Source: Pseudomonadota bacterium (GTDB taxonomy: Bacteria > Pseudomonadota > Gammaproteobacteria > Xanthomonadales > Xanthomonadaceae). From it: a stretch of DNA of 64,000 nt. Positions 44,503 to 54,840 of this stretch are shown here, piece by piece. The notes below the pieces were generated by a model. The model did no database searches. It was not told the origin of the DNA and saw only the letters and a list, made by a program, of their open reading frames with translations. The position numbers were made by a program, and so were the translations under genes. Position 1 is the stretch's first letter. Each line of letters opens with the position of its first letter. The stretch lies in assembly GCA_018242485.1 (NCBI GenBank), contig JAFEBV010000027.1, forward strand, positions 186,001-250,000, read 5' to 3'.

Positions 44503-45465
44503 GTGAACGATCTTGCCGATACTGCCTTGGCGCATCGCAGCCACGTCGATGCGGCGTCGCTGCACGTGGCCTTTTCCGACCAACCTGCCGCATTGCGTTT
44601 CGCCTTTGTCGATGGCATCACCGGCGCGGTGCGAGTGGGCTGCGACTGGCTGGCCGGCCCGCGCCTGCCGGAGACATGGCGGTTCGGTGAGGCATGCCGC
44701 GCGTTGGTCTTCGACCCGGTCGAAAATTCCGGCGGCATCGCCGACGCAACGCAGTCCGCCTATACCAAGTTGATCGCACAGGTGCGCGGCTCGACGCATC
44801 CGCACCTGCTGCGGATCTGGAATTATCTCGACGCGATCAACGACGGCGATGGCGACGACGAGCGCTACCGGCGCTTCTGCGTGGGTCGTGCGGCTGGCGT
44901 GGATGCGGATTTCAACGCGACCCCACCGGCGGCGACCGCAATCGGTCACCACTCGCACGGCGCGAATGGCGTTGGCAACGGTGTGTGCGCGAACATCGTG
45001 CAGGTGATCGCCCTGTGCGGGCGCGAGCCGGCGATCGCGCTGGAAAACCCGAGGCAGACCCCGGCGTGGAGCTATCCGCGCGAACACGGCCCGGTGTCGC
45101 CGGGCTTCTCGCGCGGTGCGTTGCTGGATGCCGATGGCGCTTCGCCGCTGCTGCTGGCCTCGGGCACGGCGAGCATCGTCGGCCACGTCTCACAGCATGC
45201 CGGCGACGTGGCCGAACAACTGCGCGAGAGCCTGCGCAACCTCGAAACGTTGTTGTCGGCGGGCAGCGAGCGTTGTACTCGCCGGTTCTCGTTGCGCCGC
45301 TGTCAGGCGCTGCGGGTGTACCTACGCCATCCCGCCGACCTGCCGCTGGCGCAGGCGGTGATCGCCGCCAGCCTGCTGCCTGCTGCGCGCGTGGTGTACC
45401 TGCACGGCGACGTCTGCCGGCGTGAGCTGGATGTGGAGCTGGAGGGTGTGTTTGCGGGCGAGTGA
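44503..45465 (+). CDS. xanB2: Chorismatase, XanB2 type (3-/4-hydroxybenzoate synthase)
   Basis: Encodes 320 residues with a GTG start. Chorismatases (FkbO/Hyg5/XanB2) turn chorismate into 3- or 4-hydroxybenzoate plus pyruvate; in xanthomonads these feed xanthomonadin pigment and ubiquinone. Marks: [29 protein letters not shown] (active-site region), [36 protein letters not shown], and [29 protein letters not shown] at the end. The ring-binding signature [15 protein letters not shown] is also present. No other pigment genes are nearby. A perfect -10 box ends eight bases before the start, so the transcript may have no leader. Confidence 0.88.
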   Translation: MNDLADTALAHRSHVDAASLHVAFSDQPAALRFAFVDGITGAVRVGCDWLAGPRLPETWRFGEACRALVFDPVENSGGIADATQSAYTKLIAQVRGSTHPHLLRIWNYLDAINDGDGDDERYRRFCVGRAAGVDADFNATPPAATAIGHHSHGANGVGNGVCANIVQVIALCGREPAIALENPRQTPAWSYPREHGPVSPGFSRGALLDADGASPLLLASGTASIVGHVSQHAGDVAEQLRESLRNLETLLSAGSERCTRRFSLRRCQALRVYLRHPADLPLAQAVIAASLLPAARVVYLHGDVCRRELDVELEGVFAGE

Positions 45466-45637
45466 GCGTCGGCTGAGAGCACCCCTCCCCAACCCGTAAA
45501 GACCCCTCCCCTTTCGCGTAGCGAAGGGGGAGGCTGGGAGGGGGTCGCTTTTCGCTGCGCGAGCCCGATGCAGAGCACCCTCTCCAACCCTCCCCCGCAA
45601 GCAGGGGCGGGGGTCACCAAGCCGCAGATGCCTTGAT
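45466..45637. repeat. Gap with CCCCTCTCCC-type palindromic repeats
   Basis: Two copies of the second repeat kind, at about 45506-45545 (CTCCCCTTTCGCGTAGCGAAGGGGGAG) and 45577-45613 (CCCTCTCCAACCCTCCCCCGCAAGCAGGGGCGGGGG), lie between xanB2 and the convergent peptidase gene. Confidence 0.7.
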
Positions 45638-48022
45638 CTACTTCAGCGTCGTCTGGAACAACTCATCGATGCGCCGGTATTCATCCAACCACGAATCGGC
45701 GTGCTCGAAACCGTGGCGTTCCATCGGGTAAGGCGCGAGGCTCCAGTGGTCCTTGTGCAGCTCGATCAGCCGCTGCGCCAGCCGCACCGAGTCCTGAAAG
45801 AATACGTTGTCGTCGAGCATGCCGTGGCAGATCAGCAAGGTGCCCTTGAGGCCGTCGGCGTATTCGATCGGCGAGCTGCGGCGGTAGGCTTCCGGATCGA
45901 TGTCCGGGGTGTTGAGGATGGCGGCGGTGTAGTCGTGGTTGTACTCGCTCCAGTCCGACACCGGGCGCAACGCGGCGCCGGCCTTGAACACGTCGGGCGC
46001 GCGGAACATCGCCATCAGGGTCATGAAGCCGCCGTAGCTGCCGCCGTAGATGCCCACCTTCGCCGGATCGCCCTGCACGTTGGCTTCCATCCACTTCACG
46101 CCGTCGCGGTAGTCCTCCAGTTCCGGGTGACCCATGTCGCGGTAGATCGCGGTGCGCCAGTCGCGGCCGTAGCCGGCCGAGCCGCGGTAGTCCATCGCCA
46201 TCACGATGAAGCCCTGCTGCACCAGCAACTGCGCGAACATCTGCTCGCGGAAGTAATACGTCCAGCGCGCGAAGGTGTCCTGCAGGTAGCCGGCGCCGTG
46301 CACGAACATCACGATCGGATAACGCTTGCCCGGTTCCAGCGTCGCTGGCCGGTAGACTTTCGACCAGATCGGTTTCGCGCCGTGGCTGGACGGCACCTGC
46401 ACGAACTGCGGGGCGAGGAAGTTGCGCGCCTTGTACGCCGCCGTGCGGGTGTCGGTGAGCACGCTCGCCTTGCCGCCACCGGCCGGCACCACCGCCAGTT
46501 GCGGCGGCAGGAAGATGCCCGAATAACGCACCAGCACCTGCTTCTGGTCCGGCGAGAGGGTGAAGTCCTCCACGCCGCCCAGCGCGGTGATCTCCTTCAC
46601 GCTGTCGTCGGTCAGATTTTCCTCGCACACCTCGTAGCCGCCCGGCCACTGCCGGTTGCACACGAACCACGCGCGCTGGCCATCGGCGGAGATTTGCGGC
46701 GCGGAAGCCTCCCACGCGCCGCTGTTGCGCGCGCGCGCGGCTTGCCCCGGCACCACCGTGTACAGGTGCGAGTAACCGGATTGCTCGGACAGCAGCCACA
46801 GCGTGCGGTTGTCGGGCATCCAGCCGAAATCGCTGTAGGCGAAGGAATTGATCCACGCCGGATCGGTCAGCCGATGCGCGCTACGCAGCGCCTTGCCGGT
46901 GAAATCAACGGTGGCGATCCAGCGATCCTTGTCGTCCACCGACAGCAGTTCCAGCGCGGCTTGCCGGCCATCGGCGCTCCACTGCATGCCGGCGGCGCGG
47001 AGCGGGCGCGGGCCCTTCAGCGGCTCCTTGTTTGCGGCCTTGCGCAGCGCGGCGAGCGGATCGACGTCGATCCCCGGCAGGCCGGCGATGGACAGGTCGG
47101 ACACTTTGCCGTCGGTCAGATCCACCAGCTTGAACGCCTCGCCGGGCGGCGGGTTGCGGCCCACGCGGGTGCGCTCGTCTTCCTGTTCCTCGTAGCCGCT
47201 TTCGGTGACGAAGCGTTGCAGCTTGCCGATGCGGCCGGCGTCAGCGCCCTTGGGCGAGGTCGCCACCAGCAGCCAGCGGCCATCGGGCGACAGCGCCGTG
47301 GCGTCGATGGCCACCTCGTCGCCGAGGTAGATCGGCTCCGGCGCGCGGGTCGGGTCGGCCGCGCGCAGTTGTTTTTCCTGCGCCTGCTTCGCTTCGCGGG
47401 CTGCCTTGGCCTCGCGCAGCACGGCGAACAACCGCAACTGTTCGGCGCGCATCCCGTCGGCTTTGGGCGGCGCGTCGGGATCGTTGGCGGCCTTGAGCAC
47501 GGCCACGGTTTCCACCACGCGGGCAGCAAATCGGTAGCGATACCAGGTATCGCCGACGTGCCAGATCACACCGTCGTCGCCGGCGGTGAAGGCCGGGTCG
47601 GCGGCCCTACCCGCGCCGCTGGTGACCTGGGTCAGCGCGCCGCCGTGCAGGTCGCGCACGAACACATCGCCGTTGCGCACGAATACGCTGCGCCGATGCG
47701 CGCTGTCGTAGGTCGGATTGATGACATCGAGTTTGCCGCGCTCGCCATCTGCCACACGCGCCATCGGCGCGCCGCCGGACACGTCCACCGCGTACAAATC
47801 GCTCACCCCGCCGTGCTCGGGGCTGCCGTCGCGCTTGAGCGGGAACAGCACCTGCCGGCCATCCCACGACCACCACGCCATGTCGATCGGCGGGCCGATC
47901 CAGTCCGGATTGGCCATCGCCTGTTCCAGCGTGATCGGTGTGGGCGGCGCAGTGGACGGCGCGGGCTGGGCCAGCGCGGTGGCGACGGCGAGCGACAGCG
48001 GCAGCAGGAAGGCAAGGCGCAT
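45638..48022 (-). CDS. S9-family peptidase, dipeptidyl peptidase IV-like
   Basis: Encodes 794 residues with a signal peptide (LAFLLPLSLAVATALA) and an exported beta-propeller (about 50-560, DPPIV N-terminal type). The C-terminal alpha/beta hydrolase carries GIYGGSYGGFMTLM (Ser662), GTLLICHGMLDDNVFFQD (Asp) and PMERHGFEHADSW (His). Such peptidases release N-terminal dipeptides from peptides, usually after Pro or Ala, and are numerous in Xanthomonadales. It is single on its strand, convergent with xanB2. The ATG at 48022 starts the signal peptide; an upstream in-frame start at 48133 would spoil it. Confidence 0.92.
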   Translation of the reverse strand: MRLAFLLPLSLAVATALAQPAPSTAPPTPITLEQAMANPDWIGPPIDMAWWSWDGRQVLFPLKRDGSPEHGGVSDLYAVDVSGGAPMARVADGERGKLDVINPTYDSAHRRSVFVRNGDVFVRDLHGGALTQVTSGAGRAADPAFTAGDDGVIWHVGDTWYRYRFAARVVETVAVLKAANDPDAPPKADGMRAEQLRLFAVLREAKAAREAKQAQEKQLRAADPTRAPEPIYLGDEVAIDATALSPDGRWLLVATSPKGADAGRIGKLQRFVTESGYEEQEDERTRVGRNPPPGEAFKLVDLTDGKVSDLSIAGLPGIDVDPLAALRKAANKEPLKGPRPLRAAGMQWSADGRQAALELLSVDDKDRWIATVDFTGKALRSAHRLTDPAWINSFAYSDFGWMPDNRTLWLLSEQSGYSHLYTVVPGQAARARNSGAWEASAPQISADGQRAWFVCNRQWPGGYEVCEENLTDDSVKEITALGGVEDFTLSPDQKQVLVRYSGIFLPPQLAVVPAGGGKASVLTDTRTAAYKARNFLAPQFVQVPSSHGAKPIWSKVYRPATLEPGKRYPIVMFVHGAGYLQDTFARWTYYFREQMFAQLLVQQGFIVMAMDYRGSAGYGRDWRTAIYRDMGHPELEDYRDGVKWMEANVQGDPAKVGIYGGSYGGFMTLMAMFRAPDVFKAGAALRPVSDWSEYNHDYTAAILNTPDIDPEAYRRSSPIEYADGLKGTLLICHGMLDDNVFFQDSVRLAQRLIELHKDHWSLAPYPMERHGFEHADSWLDEYRRIDELFQTTLK

Positions 48023-48159
48023 CGGTGGACTCCCGGGGATCGTCAGGCAACGCGCCAGCCTAGCAGCCCGTCGCCGCCACCGACTGCGCCGGAAGTCACG
48101 CCCGCGCTTTATCCGCGCGCCAATTGCGGCCACAATGCGCCATCCGGCCGCGCCCGATC

Positions 48160-48417
48160 ATGCACGCCTACGTCTACAAGAGCCGCCGCAAGGCCGACAC
48201 CTACGTCTACCTGCGCGAGCGGGAAGGGTTCGGCGCGATCCCCGAGCCGCTGCGCGGCACGCTGGGCGCGCTGGACTTCGTGCTCGATCTGGAACTGACC
48301 CCGCAGCGCCGCCTCGCACAGGCGGATGCGGCGAGCGTGCGCGAGAATCTGACGGCGCGCGGTTTCCACCTGCAATTCCCGCCCACCCATCACGAGCTCA
48401 CCGATGGCACTGCCTGA
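48160..48417 (+). CDS. YcgL-domain protein
   Basis: Encodes 85 residues, like YcgL (DUF709) proteins. Marks: MHAYVYKSRRKADTYVYL, EREGFGAIPEPLRGTLG, LDLELTPQRRLAQADAASVRENLTARGFHLQFPP. The family is widespread in Gammaproteobacteria; E. coli YcgL has no settled role. The stop overlaps the start of the ankyrin-repeat gene by 14 bases, so both are probably cotranscribed and coupled. CACAAT at 48131 is a possible -10. Confidence 0.9.
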   Translation: MHAYVYKSRRKADTYVYLREREGFGAIPEPLRGTLGALDFVLDLELTPQRRLAQADAASVRENLTARGFHLQFPPTHHELTDGTA

Positions 48418-51400
48418 GCGCCCCGCGCGCCAACCCCTGCGCGCCAGTGTGGCGCTGCTCGCCGGGATCATGTTGTCGCTGGCGCCGTTGCTCGCACCCG
48501 GCGCGTGGACACTGGTCGGGCCGTGGCTGGCGCAGCCGCTGTACGCGCTGGGCACGGCGTGGTGGCTGGGCTCGCGACCGGCCGGTGAGGAACCCGGGCG
48601 CTGGATGCCCGATGCTGTCGCGCTGGCGGTGTTGTGGGGCGCGGCCGGCGCGCTGGCGGCCTTCGCGATGGCCTGGCCGTTGCCGATGCTGCTGGCCAGC
48701 GGCAGCCTCGGTGCGGCGCTCGGTGCCAGTGCTGCGACCGGGATCGCACTGATCGTGTTGTGGCGCTACTGGCCGGTGTTCGCGCGCGCCGAGCGCGTCG
48801 GCGGCGGATTGGCCGACCTGTACGAGACCGCGACCGACGACGGCGAAGTCGCCACCGGTGCGGGCCTGCTGATCGCGCTGGCGATCGGTCTGATCCTCGC
48901 CCTCGTGCTGTGCGCGTTGTGGGACGGCGTGGCCACGCCCGGGGTGAAAATCGGTTTGCTGGCGGCACAGGCGCTGCTGGCGCCGCTGCTGCACGGATGT
49001 GTCCATGTACTCGGCCGCGAAGGGCCACGCAGCCGTTACGTCGAGGTCGCGCCGAGCGCTTCGTCCAGCGCTGCCTCGACGTTCGCAGCGCCTGCACAGG
49101 TGCCGTTCGAGGAACTGGTGGATCCCAACCTGCGGGTGTACGCCGCCGCACGCGGTGGCCGCGCCGACGAGGCGATCGCCGCGCTGCGCCGTGGTGCCGA
49201 CCCGGCACGCCTGCCCGATCCCGACGACCGCGACCAGCGCACTCTGCCGGTGCTGGCCTGCGTGATGCCCGACGTGGCTCTGCTGCGCGAATTGCTCGCC
49301 CGCGGGGTGGACATCAACCGCCAGCATGCCGGCCTCACCCCGTTGCTCGCCGCCACCCGCGACAGTTGGCACGGGCGCATCGAAACCGTCACCACCCTGC
49401 TGTCCAACGGTGCCGATCCGCGCATCGCCGACCCCGAAGGCAACACCCCGCTGCACCACGCCGCACGCAGCTCCGACGTGGATGTCGCCGCGCGCCTGCT
49501 CGACGCGCACGCCCTGCTCGACGCCCTCAACCACGACGGTTTCAGCCCGTTGGGCGTGGCCTGCGAGGCCGGCAACTGGCGGCTGGCGCGCTTTCTGCTC
49601 GAAAGCGGCGCGCGCCCGGAACCCGATCGCGGGCAGCCGGCGCTGCTCGCCGCCGCGTCCGGCGAGGACGACGCGGCCGGCGTGCAATTGCTGCTGCGCC
49701 ATCGCGCCCGTGTGGACTCGCGCGGCGACCATCAAGCCACCGCGCTGATGCTGGCTTGCGCCGCCGACAACCCGGAAACGGTGCAGGCGTTGATCGACGC
49801 CGGTGCGCAAATCGATGCCGTCGATACCGAGGGCATGACCCCGTTGATGCACGCCGCCCGCGCCGGCGGCGACGCGGCGGTGGAAAAATTGTCCAGAGCC
49901 AACGCCGATCCCGACCTGACCGATCTGCACGGCCGCAACGCGCTGGCTTATGCCTGCGCCTCGCAGAACGCCGAGCCGGCATTGATCCGCGCACTGGTGA
50001 CGCTGGGCGTGGATCCGCATCGACAGAGCGACGACGGCCGCCGCGCCATCGACCATGCGCTGGCGGCCGGGCGCTGGCGGCTGGTGGTCGAACTGGATCC
50101 GAACTATCCGCTGCCCGAGAGCGTCGCCGAGGATCTGGCCGCAGGACCGGTCGAACGCAGCCCTGCGCAACTGTTGCGCGAGGCGCTGGCCACGCGCCGC
50201 TTCGATCAGGCCGCGGCGGCGCTGCGGCTGGGCGATGGCCGTGCTCTGGCCACCGCGCAGTTGCTGGATTTCGCGCTGGAAGCCGATCTGCAGGTGTTCG
50301 ATTGGCTGCTGGCGAACGGGGCCGATCCCGAAGCGCCACAGGCCGGTGGCGGCACGCTCGCCTTCAGCCTGCTCGACAGCGGCGGCAGCGGCACCGGCGC
50401 CCTGCAACGCCTACTCGATCGCGCGGTGTCGCCGGCCGGCGCCGGCGGGCTGGCGCGCTATCTGCACGCCTGCATGCTCAGCGAAGCCACAGCACGTTCG
50501 CGCGAACAACTCGCGCTGACATTGATCGAGCGCGGCGCCGATCCCTTCGTCGCCAGCGCCGGCACGCCGCCGCTGCATTTCGCCATTCGCCTGGGCTGGC
50601 TGCGGCTGGCCGAGCGCCTGCTCACCATGGGCATCGCGCCGGACGCACGCGACGCGCGCGGCATCACCGCCCTGCAACTGGCTTGCACGCTTGGGCGTGA
50701 AAGCGCGGTGCGCCTGCTGGTCGGTGCCGGTGCCTCGCCCGACGCGCGCACGCCCACCGGCGAAACCGCGCTGGGCATCGCGCTGGCCGCCGAGCGCAGC
50801 GATCTGGTCGCATGGCTGGACTGGCGCGGCTGGCGGTTGCCGCTGCGACCTTTGCACCCGACCGACCTGCCGGCGGCGGCGATGGTCGGCGACGCCGGCG
50901 CGGTGCGGCGCCTGCTCGATCTGGGCATGCCCATCGACACCATCGACGCGCAGGGCTGCACGGCCCTGCTGCGCGCGGCCGGCAACGGCCATCTGGTCGT
51001 CGTCGGCATGCTGCTGCAACGCGGCGCGGATCGCTCGATCGCCTCGGGCACCGGTGCCACGCCGTTGTCGGCGGCGGTGAGCATGCGCCATACCCAGGTC
51101 GTCGAACTGCTGCTGGCGCAGGGCGCGGTGGTCGATCGGCCGCTGCCCGGCGCGGTCACGCCGCTGATGCTCGCCGCCGCGCTCGGCCTGCCTGACATGG
51201 TCTCGCGCCTGCTCGCCAAGGGTGCCGATATCGACCTGCGCGACGAGCGCGGTCGCAACGCCCTGCACTGCGCCTGTGGCTATGCCTTCCAGGCTCACGA
51301 CCGCCAGCGCGTGCTCGCCCTGCTGGATGCGCTGCTGCTCGGCGGCGCGGAAGCCGACGTCGCCGCAAGCGGTGGCATGACGCCGCTGTTGCTGCTGCTG

Positions 51401-51718
51401 GGAGCGAATGCGGACACCGGCACCGCCGGCGACGAAGAAGTGATCCTCGCCGCCCTCGAACCCTTGTTGGGCGAGAACGTGTCGCTGGAAACGCGCGACG
51501 CTCGCGGCTTCACCGCGATGCACCTAGCCGGCATGCATGGGCTCGGGCGGGTGGTGCAGCGATTGCTCGCCACCGGTGCCGACAGGCGCCCGCGCGACAC
51601 GCTCGGCCGCACGCCCTACGACCTCGCCTTGCAGCATGGCTACGCCGACGTGGCGGCGGAGTTCGAGCCGCTACGCTCGTCGGCACCGCCGATCTCGCGG
51701 ATGGCACGGGAAGGCTAG
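48404..51718 (+). CDS. Membrane-anchored ankyrin-repeat protein
   Basis: Encodes 1104 residues. The first 200 hold about five membrane helices (SVALLAGIMLSLAPLLAPG, AVALAVLWGAAGALAAFAM, MLLASGSLGAALGASAATG, LLIALAIGLILALVLCALW, KIGLLAAQALLAPLLHG). The rest, from about 240, is a row of about 20 ankyrin repeats, each near GNTPLHHAARSSDVDVAARLLDAHA and NGADPRIADPEGNTPL. Ankyrin arrays bind proteins; those anchored in the membrane face the cytoplasm or periplasm. It overlaps YcgL by 14 bases. No enzymatic motif was seen. Confidence 0.93.
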   Translation: MALPERPARQPLRASVALLAGIMLSLAPLLAPGAWTLVGPWLAQPLYALGTAWWLGSRPAGEEPGRWMPDAVALAVLWGAAGALAAFAMAWPLPMLLASGSLGAALGASAATGIALIVLWRYWPVFARAERVGGGLADLYETATDDGEVATGAGLLIALAIGLILALVLCALWDGVATPGVKIGLLAAQALLAPLLHGCVHVLGREGPRSRYVEVAPSASSSAASTFAAPAQVPFEELVDPNLRVYAAARGGRADEAIAALRRGADPARLPDPDDRDQRTLPVLACVMPDVALLRELLARGVDINRQHAGLTPLLAATRDSWHGRIETVTTLLSNGADPRIADPEGNTPLHHAARSSDVDVAARLLDAHALLDALNHDGFSPLGVACEAGNWRLARFLLESGARPEPDRGQPALLAAASGEDDAAGVQLLLRHRARVDSRGDHQATALMLACAADNPETVQALIDAGAQIDAVDTEGMTPLMHAARAGGDAAVEKLSRANADPDLTDLHGRNALAYACASQNAEPALIRALVTLGVDPHRQSDDGRRAIDHALAAGRWRLVVELDPNYPLPESVAEDLAAGPVERSPAQLLREALATRRFDQAAAALRLGDGRALATAQLLDFALEADLQVFDWLLANGADPEAPQAGGGTLAFSLLDSGGSGTGALQRLLDRAVSPAGAGGLARYLHACMLSEATARSREQLALTLIERGADPFVASAGTPPLHFAIRLGWLRLAERLLTMGIAPDARDARGITALQLACTLGRESAVRLLVGAGASPDARTPTGETALGIALAAERSDLVAWLDWRGWRLPLRPLHPTDLPAAAMVGDAGAVRRLLDLGMPIDTIDAQGCTALLRAAGNGHLVVVGMLLQRGADRSIASGTGATPLSAAVSMRHTQVVELLLAQGAVVDRPLPGAVTPLMLAAALGLPDMVSRLLAKGADIDLRDERGRNALHCACGYAFQAHDRQRVLALLDALLLGGAEADVAASGGMTPLLLLLGANADTGTAGDEEVILAALEPLLGENVSLETRDARGFTAMHLAGMHGLGRVVQRLLATGADRRPRDTLGRTPYDLALQHGYADVAAEFEPLRSSAPPISRMAREG

Positions 51719-51756
51719 GCGGCCGCGCTCGCGCAGCCCAGTGTCGACGCGATCGG

Positions 51757-54700
51757 TCAGGTCGTCGCCGGCCGCTGCACCCTGAACCACGCCGCATACA
51801 GCGCCGGCAGGAACAGCAGCGTCAGCGCGGTGCCGACGATCAGCCCGCCCATGATCGCCACCGCCATCGGCCCGAAGAAGGCGCTGCGCGACAGCGGAAT
51901 CATCGCCAGCACCGCGGCCAGCGCGGTGAGCACGATCGGGCGGAAGCGGCGCACGGTGGCGTCGATGATCGCCGTCCACGCATCGTGGCCGGCGCGGATG
52001 TCCTGCTCGATCTGATCGACGAGGATCACCGAGTTGCGCATGATCATGCCGAACAGGGCGATGGTGCCGAGCATGGCCACGAAGCCGAACGGCACCCGCA
52101 GCACCAGCAGGAACAGGCACACGCCGATCAAACCCAGCGGCGCGGTCAGCCACACCATCGCCACCCGCGAGAAGCTGCGCAGTTGCAGCATCAGCAAGGT
52201 GGTAACGACGAAGATGAACAACGGAATGCCGGCATTGACGGAGTTCTGTCCGCGCGCCGAATCCTCCACCGTGCCGCCGGTTTCCAGCAGGTAGCCGTCG
52301 GGCAGTTTGGCGCGGATGCCATCCAGCGTCGGCAATATCTGCGCGGCCACCGTCGGCGGGGTCACGTCGGGGCGGTAGATGTCGGCGCGCACGGTCACCG
52401 TCGGCAGGCGATCGCGCCGCCAGATGATGCCTTCCTCGAAACCGTATTCCAGCGTGGCGACCTGCGACAGCGGCACCGTGCCGCCGTTGGTGGTGGGCAC
52501 GGCGAGGCTGCCGAGCAGGGACAGGTGCTGGCGTTCGTCGGCCGGGCCGCGCAGCAGGATTTCGATCAGTTCCTTGTTCTCGCGGAAGTAGGACACATGC
52601 CCGCCGGACAACGAGTTGCGCAAGAATTGCGAGAGCTGCGCACTGCTCACGCCCAGCGCACGCGCGCGATCCTGATCGACCACCAGCCGCACCACCTTGC
52701 TGGGCTCTTGCCAATCGAGGTTGACGTTGGTCACGTTCGGGTTCTTGCGCACTTGCGTCGCGACTTGCAGGGCGAGTTGGCGCACGGCCTGGATGTCCTC
52801 GCCGGAGACGCGGAACTGGATCGGATAGCCGACCGGCGGGCCGTTTTCCAGCCGCGTCACGCGCGCCTGCACGTCGCTGAACTGGGTGGCGAAGGTGTCG
52901 ATCAGCCACTGGCGGATCTGCTCGCGCGAGGCGATGTCGTCGGTGAGCAGGACGAACTGCGCGAAGCTCGTCGCCGGCAATTGCTGGTCGAGCGGCAGGT
53001 AGAAGCGCGGCGAGCCGGTGCCGACGTAGGCGACGTAATTCTTCAGCCCCTTGTGGCCCTTCAGCAGGGCTTCGAGCTTGGCCACCTGCGCCTGCGTGGC
53101 GGTGAGCGAGGAGCCTTCCGGCAGCTTGATGTCCACCATCAGTTCCAGCCGGGTGGAATCCGGGAAGAACTGCTGCGGGACGAAGCGGAACAGCGCGAGC
53201 GCGGCGATGAAGGCGGCCAGGGTGATGGCGATGACGGTCTTGCGGCGGCGCACGCACCAGCCCACCAGCGTGCGGAAGCGCTGGTAGAACGCGCTGCGAT
53301 AGGGATCGTGCGCGTGCTCGTCGGCGACCGTCGCGCCCTGCGGCCGGTGCGCGAGATCGGTCAGCAGCACACTGCCGATGTAGGGGATGAACACCACCGC
53401 GGCGATCCACGACAGCAGCAGGGCAATCGTCACCACCTCGAAGATCGAGCGCGTGTACTCGCCGGTGCTCGATGCCGCGGTGGCGATCGGCAGAAAGCCC
53501 GCCGCCGTCACCAGCGTGCCGGTGAGCATCGGGAAGGCAGTGCTGTCCCACGCGAACGCGGCCGCGCGCAGCTTGTCGAAACCCTGTTCGAGCTTCACCG
53601 CCATCATCTCCACCGCGATGATCGCATCGTCCACCAGCAGGCCCAGCGCCAGCACCAGCGCGCCCAGCGAAATCTTGTGCAGGCCGATGTCGAACACGTC
53701 CATCGCCGCGAAAGTCATCGCCAGCACCAGCGGGATGGTCAGCGCGACCACGGTGCCGGTGCGCAGGCCCAGCGAGAAGAAGCTCACCAGCAGCACGATC
53801 GCCACCGCCTCGGTGAGCACCTCCATGAACTCGGCCACCGAGGCGTGCACCGCGGCCGGTTGATCGGACACTTTGGCGAGAGTCATGCCGACCGGCAGTT
53901 CCTGTTGAGCAGCGGCGAACGCGGCTTCGAGGTTCTTGCCGAGCTTGAGGATGTCGCCGCCGGGCTTCATCGACACCGCGATGCCGAGCGCGTCGTGGCC
54001 CATGAAGCGCATGCGCGGCGCGGCCGGATCGGAGAAACCGCGATGCACGGTGGCCACGTCGCCGATGCGGAAGTCGCGGTCGCCGACGTGGATCGGGAAA
54101 TCGCGGATCGCCGCGACCGTGTCGAAGCGGCCCGACACGCGCAGACGCACGCGATCCGATGGCGTCTCGAAGAAACCGGCATCGGCGACCGTATTCTGTT
54201 CTTCCAGTGCCTGCTGCACCGCCGGCAGCGACACCCCGAGGCTGGCCAGTTTGGTGTTCGACAGCTCGATCCAGATCTTCTCGTCCTGCTCGCCGATCAG
54301 CTCGACCTTGGCCACGTCGGGCACGCGCTGCAATTCCAGTTCGATGCGGTCGGCGTAGCGCTTCATCGTGGCGTAGTCGAAGCCATCGCCGGTGAGCGCG
54401 TAAATGTTGCCGAAGGTGTCGCCGAACTCGTCGTTGAAGAACGGCCCCTGCACGCCTTCGGGCAAGGTGGCCTTGATGTCGCCGACCTTCTTGCGGATCT
54501 GGTACCACAGCTCCGGCATCTGGCTGGAGGGCATCGAATCGCGCGCGGCGAACACCACCTGCGATTCGCCGGGCCGCGAATAGCTGACGATCTTGTCGTA
54601 GGCGCCGGTCTGCATCAGCGCCTGCTCGATGCGGTCGGTGACCTGCAACGAGACTTCCTGAGAGGTCGCGCCCGGCCAGTAGGTCTTGACCACCATCGCC

Positions 54701-54840
54701 TTGAAGGTGAAGGGCGGATCCTCGGATTGACCCAACTGGCGGTAGCCGAGGATGCCGGCGATGGCCAGTACGATCATCGCGTACAGCACCAGGGTGCGGT
54801 TGCGCAGCGCCCATGCGGAGAGGTTGAAGCGGCTGGTCAT
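51757..54840 (-). CDS. RND multidrug efflux permease (HAE1 family, TriC/AcrB-like)
   Basis: Encodes 1027 residues in the inner membrane. Marks: WALRNRTLVLYAMIVLAIAGILGYRQLGQSEDPPFTFK at the N-terminus, the TM4 motif ALGLLVDDAIIAVEMMAVK with the proton-relay Asp pair, GSSLTATQAQVAKLEALLKG, and a second-half helix block with FFGPMAVAIMGGLIVGTALTLLFLPALYAAWF. It lacks the CzcA-type TM4 acidic triad and so belongs with the HAE1 multidrug pumps. The adaptor gene lies 389 bases upstream, the gap being filled by repeats. The outer-membrane partner is probably the TolC encoded at 58 kb. Confidence 0.94.
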   Translation of the reverse strand: MTSRFNLSAWALRNRTLVLYAMIVLAIAGILGYRQLGQSEDPPFTFKAMVVKTYWPGATSQEVSLQVTDRIEQALMQTGAYDKIVSYSRPGESQVVFAARDSMPSSQMPELWYQIRKKVGDIKATLPEGVQGPFFNDEFGDTFGNIYALTGDGFDYATMKRYADRIELELQRVPDVAKVELIGEQDEKIWIELSNTKLASLGVSLPAVQQALEEQNTVADAGFFETPSDRVRLRVSGRFDTVAAIRDFPIHVGDRDFRIGDVATVHRGFSDPAAPRMRFMGHDALGIAVSMKPGGDILKLGKNLEAAFAAAQQELPVGMTLAKVSDQPAAVHASVAEFMEVLTEAVAIVLLVSFFSLGLRTGTVVALTIPLVLAMTFAAMDVFDIGLHKISLGALVLALGLLVDDAIIAVEMMAVKLEQGFDKLRAAAFAWDSTAFPMLTGTLVTAAGFLPIATAASSTGEYTRSIFEVVTIALLLSWIAAVVFIPYIGSVLLTDLAHRPQGATVADEHAHDPYRSAFYQRFRTLVGWCVRRRKTVIAITLAAFIAALALFRFVPQQFFPDSTRLELMVDIKLPEGSSLTATQAQVAKLEALLKGHKGLKNYVAYVGTGSPRFYLPLDQQLPATSFAQFVLLTDDIASREQIRQWLIDTFATQFSDVQARVTRLENGPPVGYPIQFRVSGEDIQAVRQLALQVATQVRKNPNVTNVNLDWQEPSKVVRLVVDQDRARALGVSSAQLSQFLRNSLSGGHVSYFRENKELIEILLRGPADERQHLSLLGSLAVPTTNGGTVPLSQVATLEYGFEEGIIWRRDRLPTVTVRADIYRPDVTPPTVAAQILPTLDGIRAKLPDGYLLETGGTVEDSARGQNSVNAGIPLFIFVVTTLLMLQLRSFSRVAMVWLTAPLGLIGVCLFLLVLRVPFGFVAMLGTIALFGMIMRNSVILVDQIEQDIRAGHDAWTAIIDATVRRFRPIVLTALAAVLAMIPLSRSAFFGPMAVAIMGGLIVGTALTLLFLPALYAAWFRVQRPATT

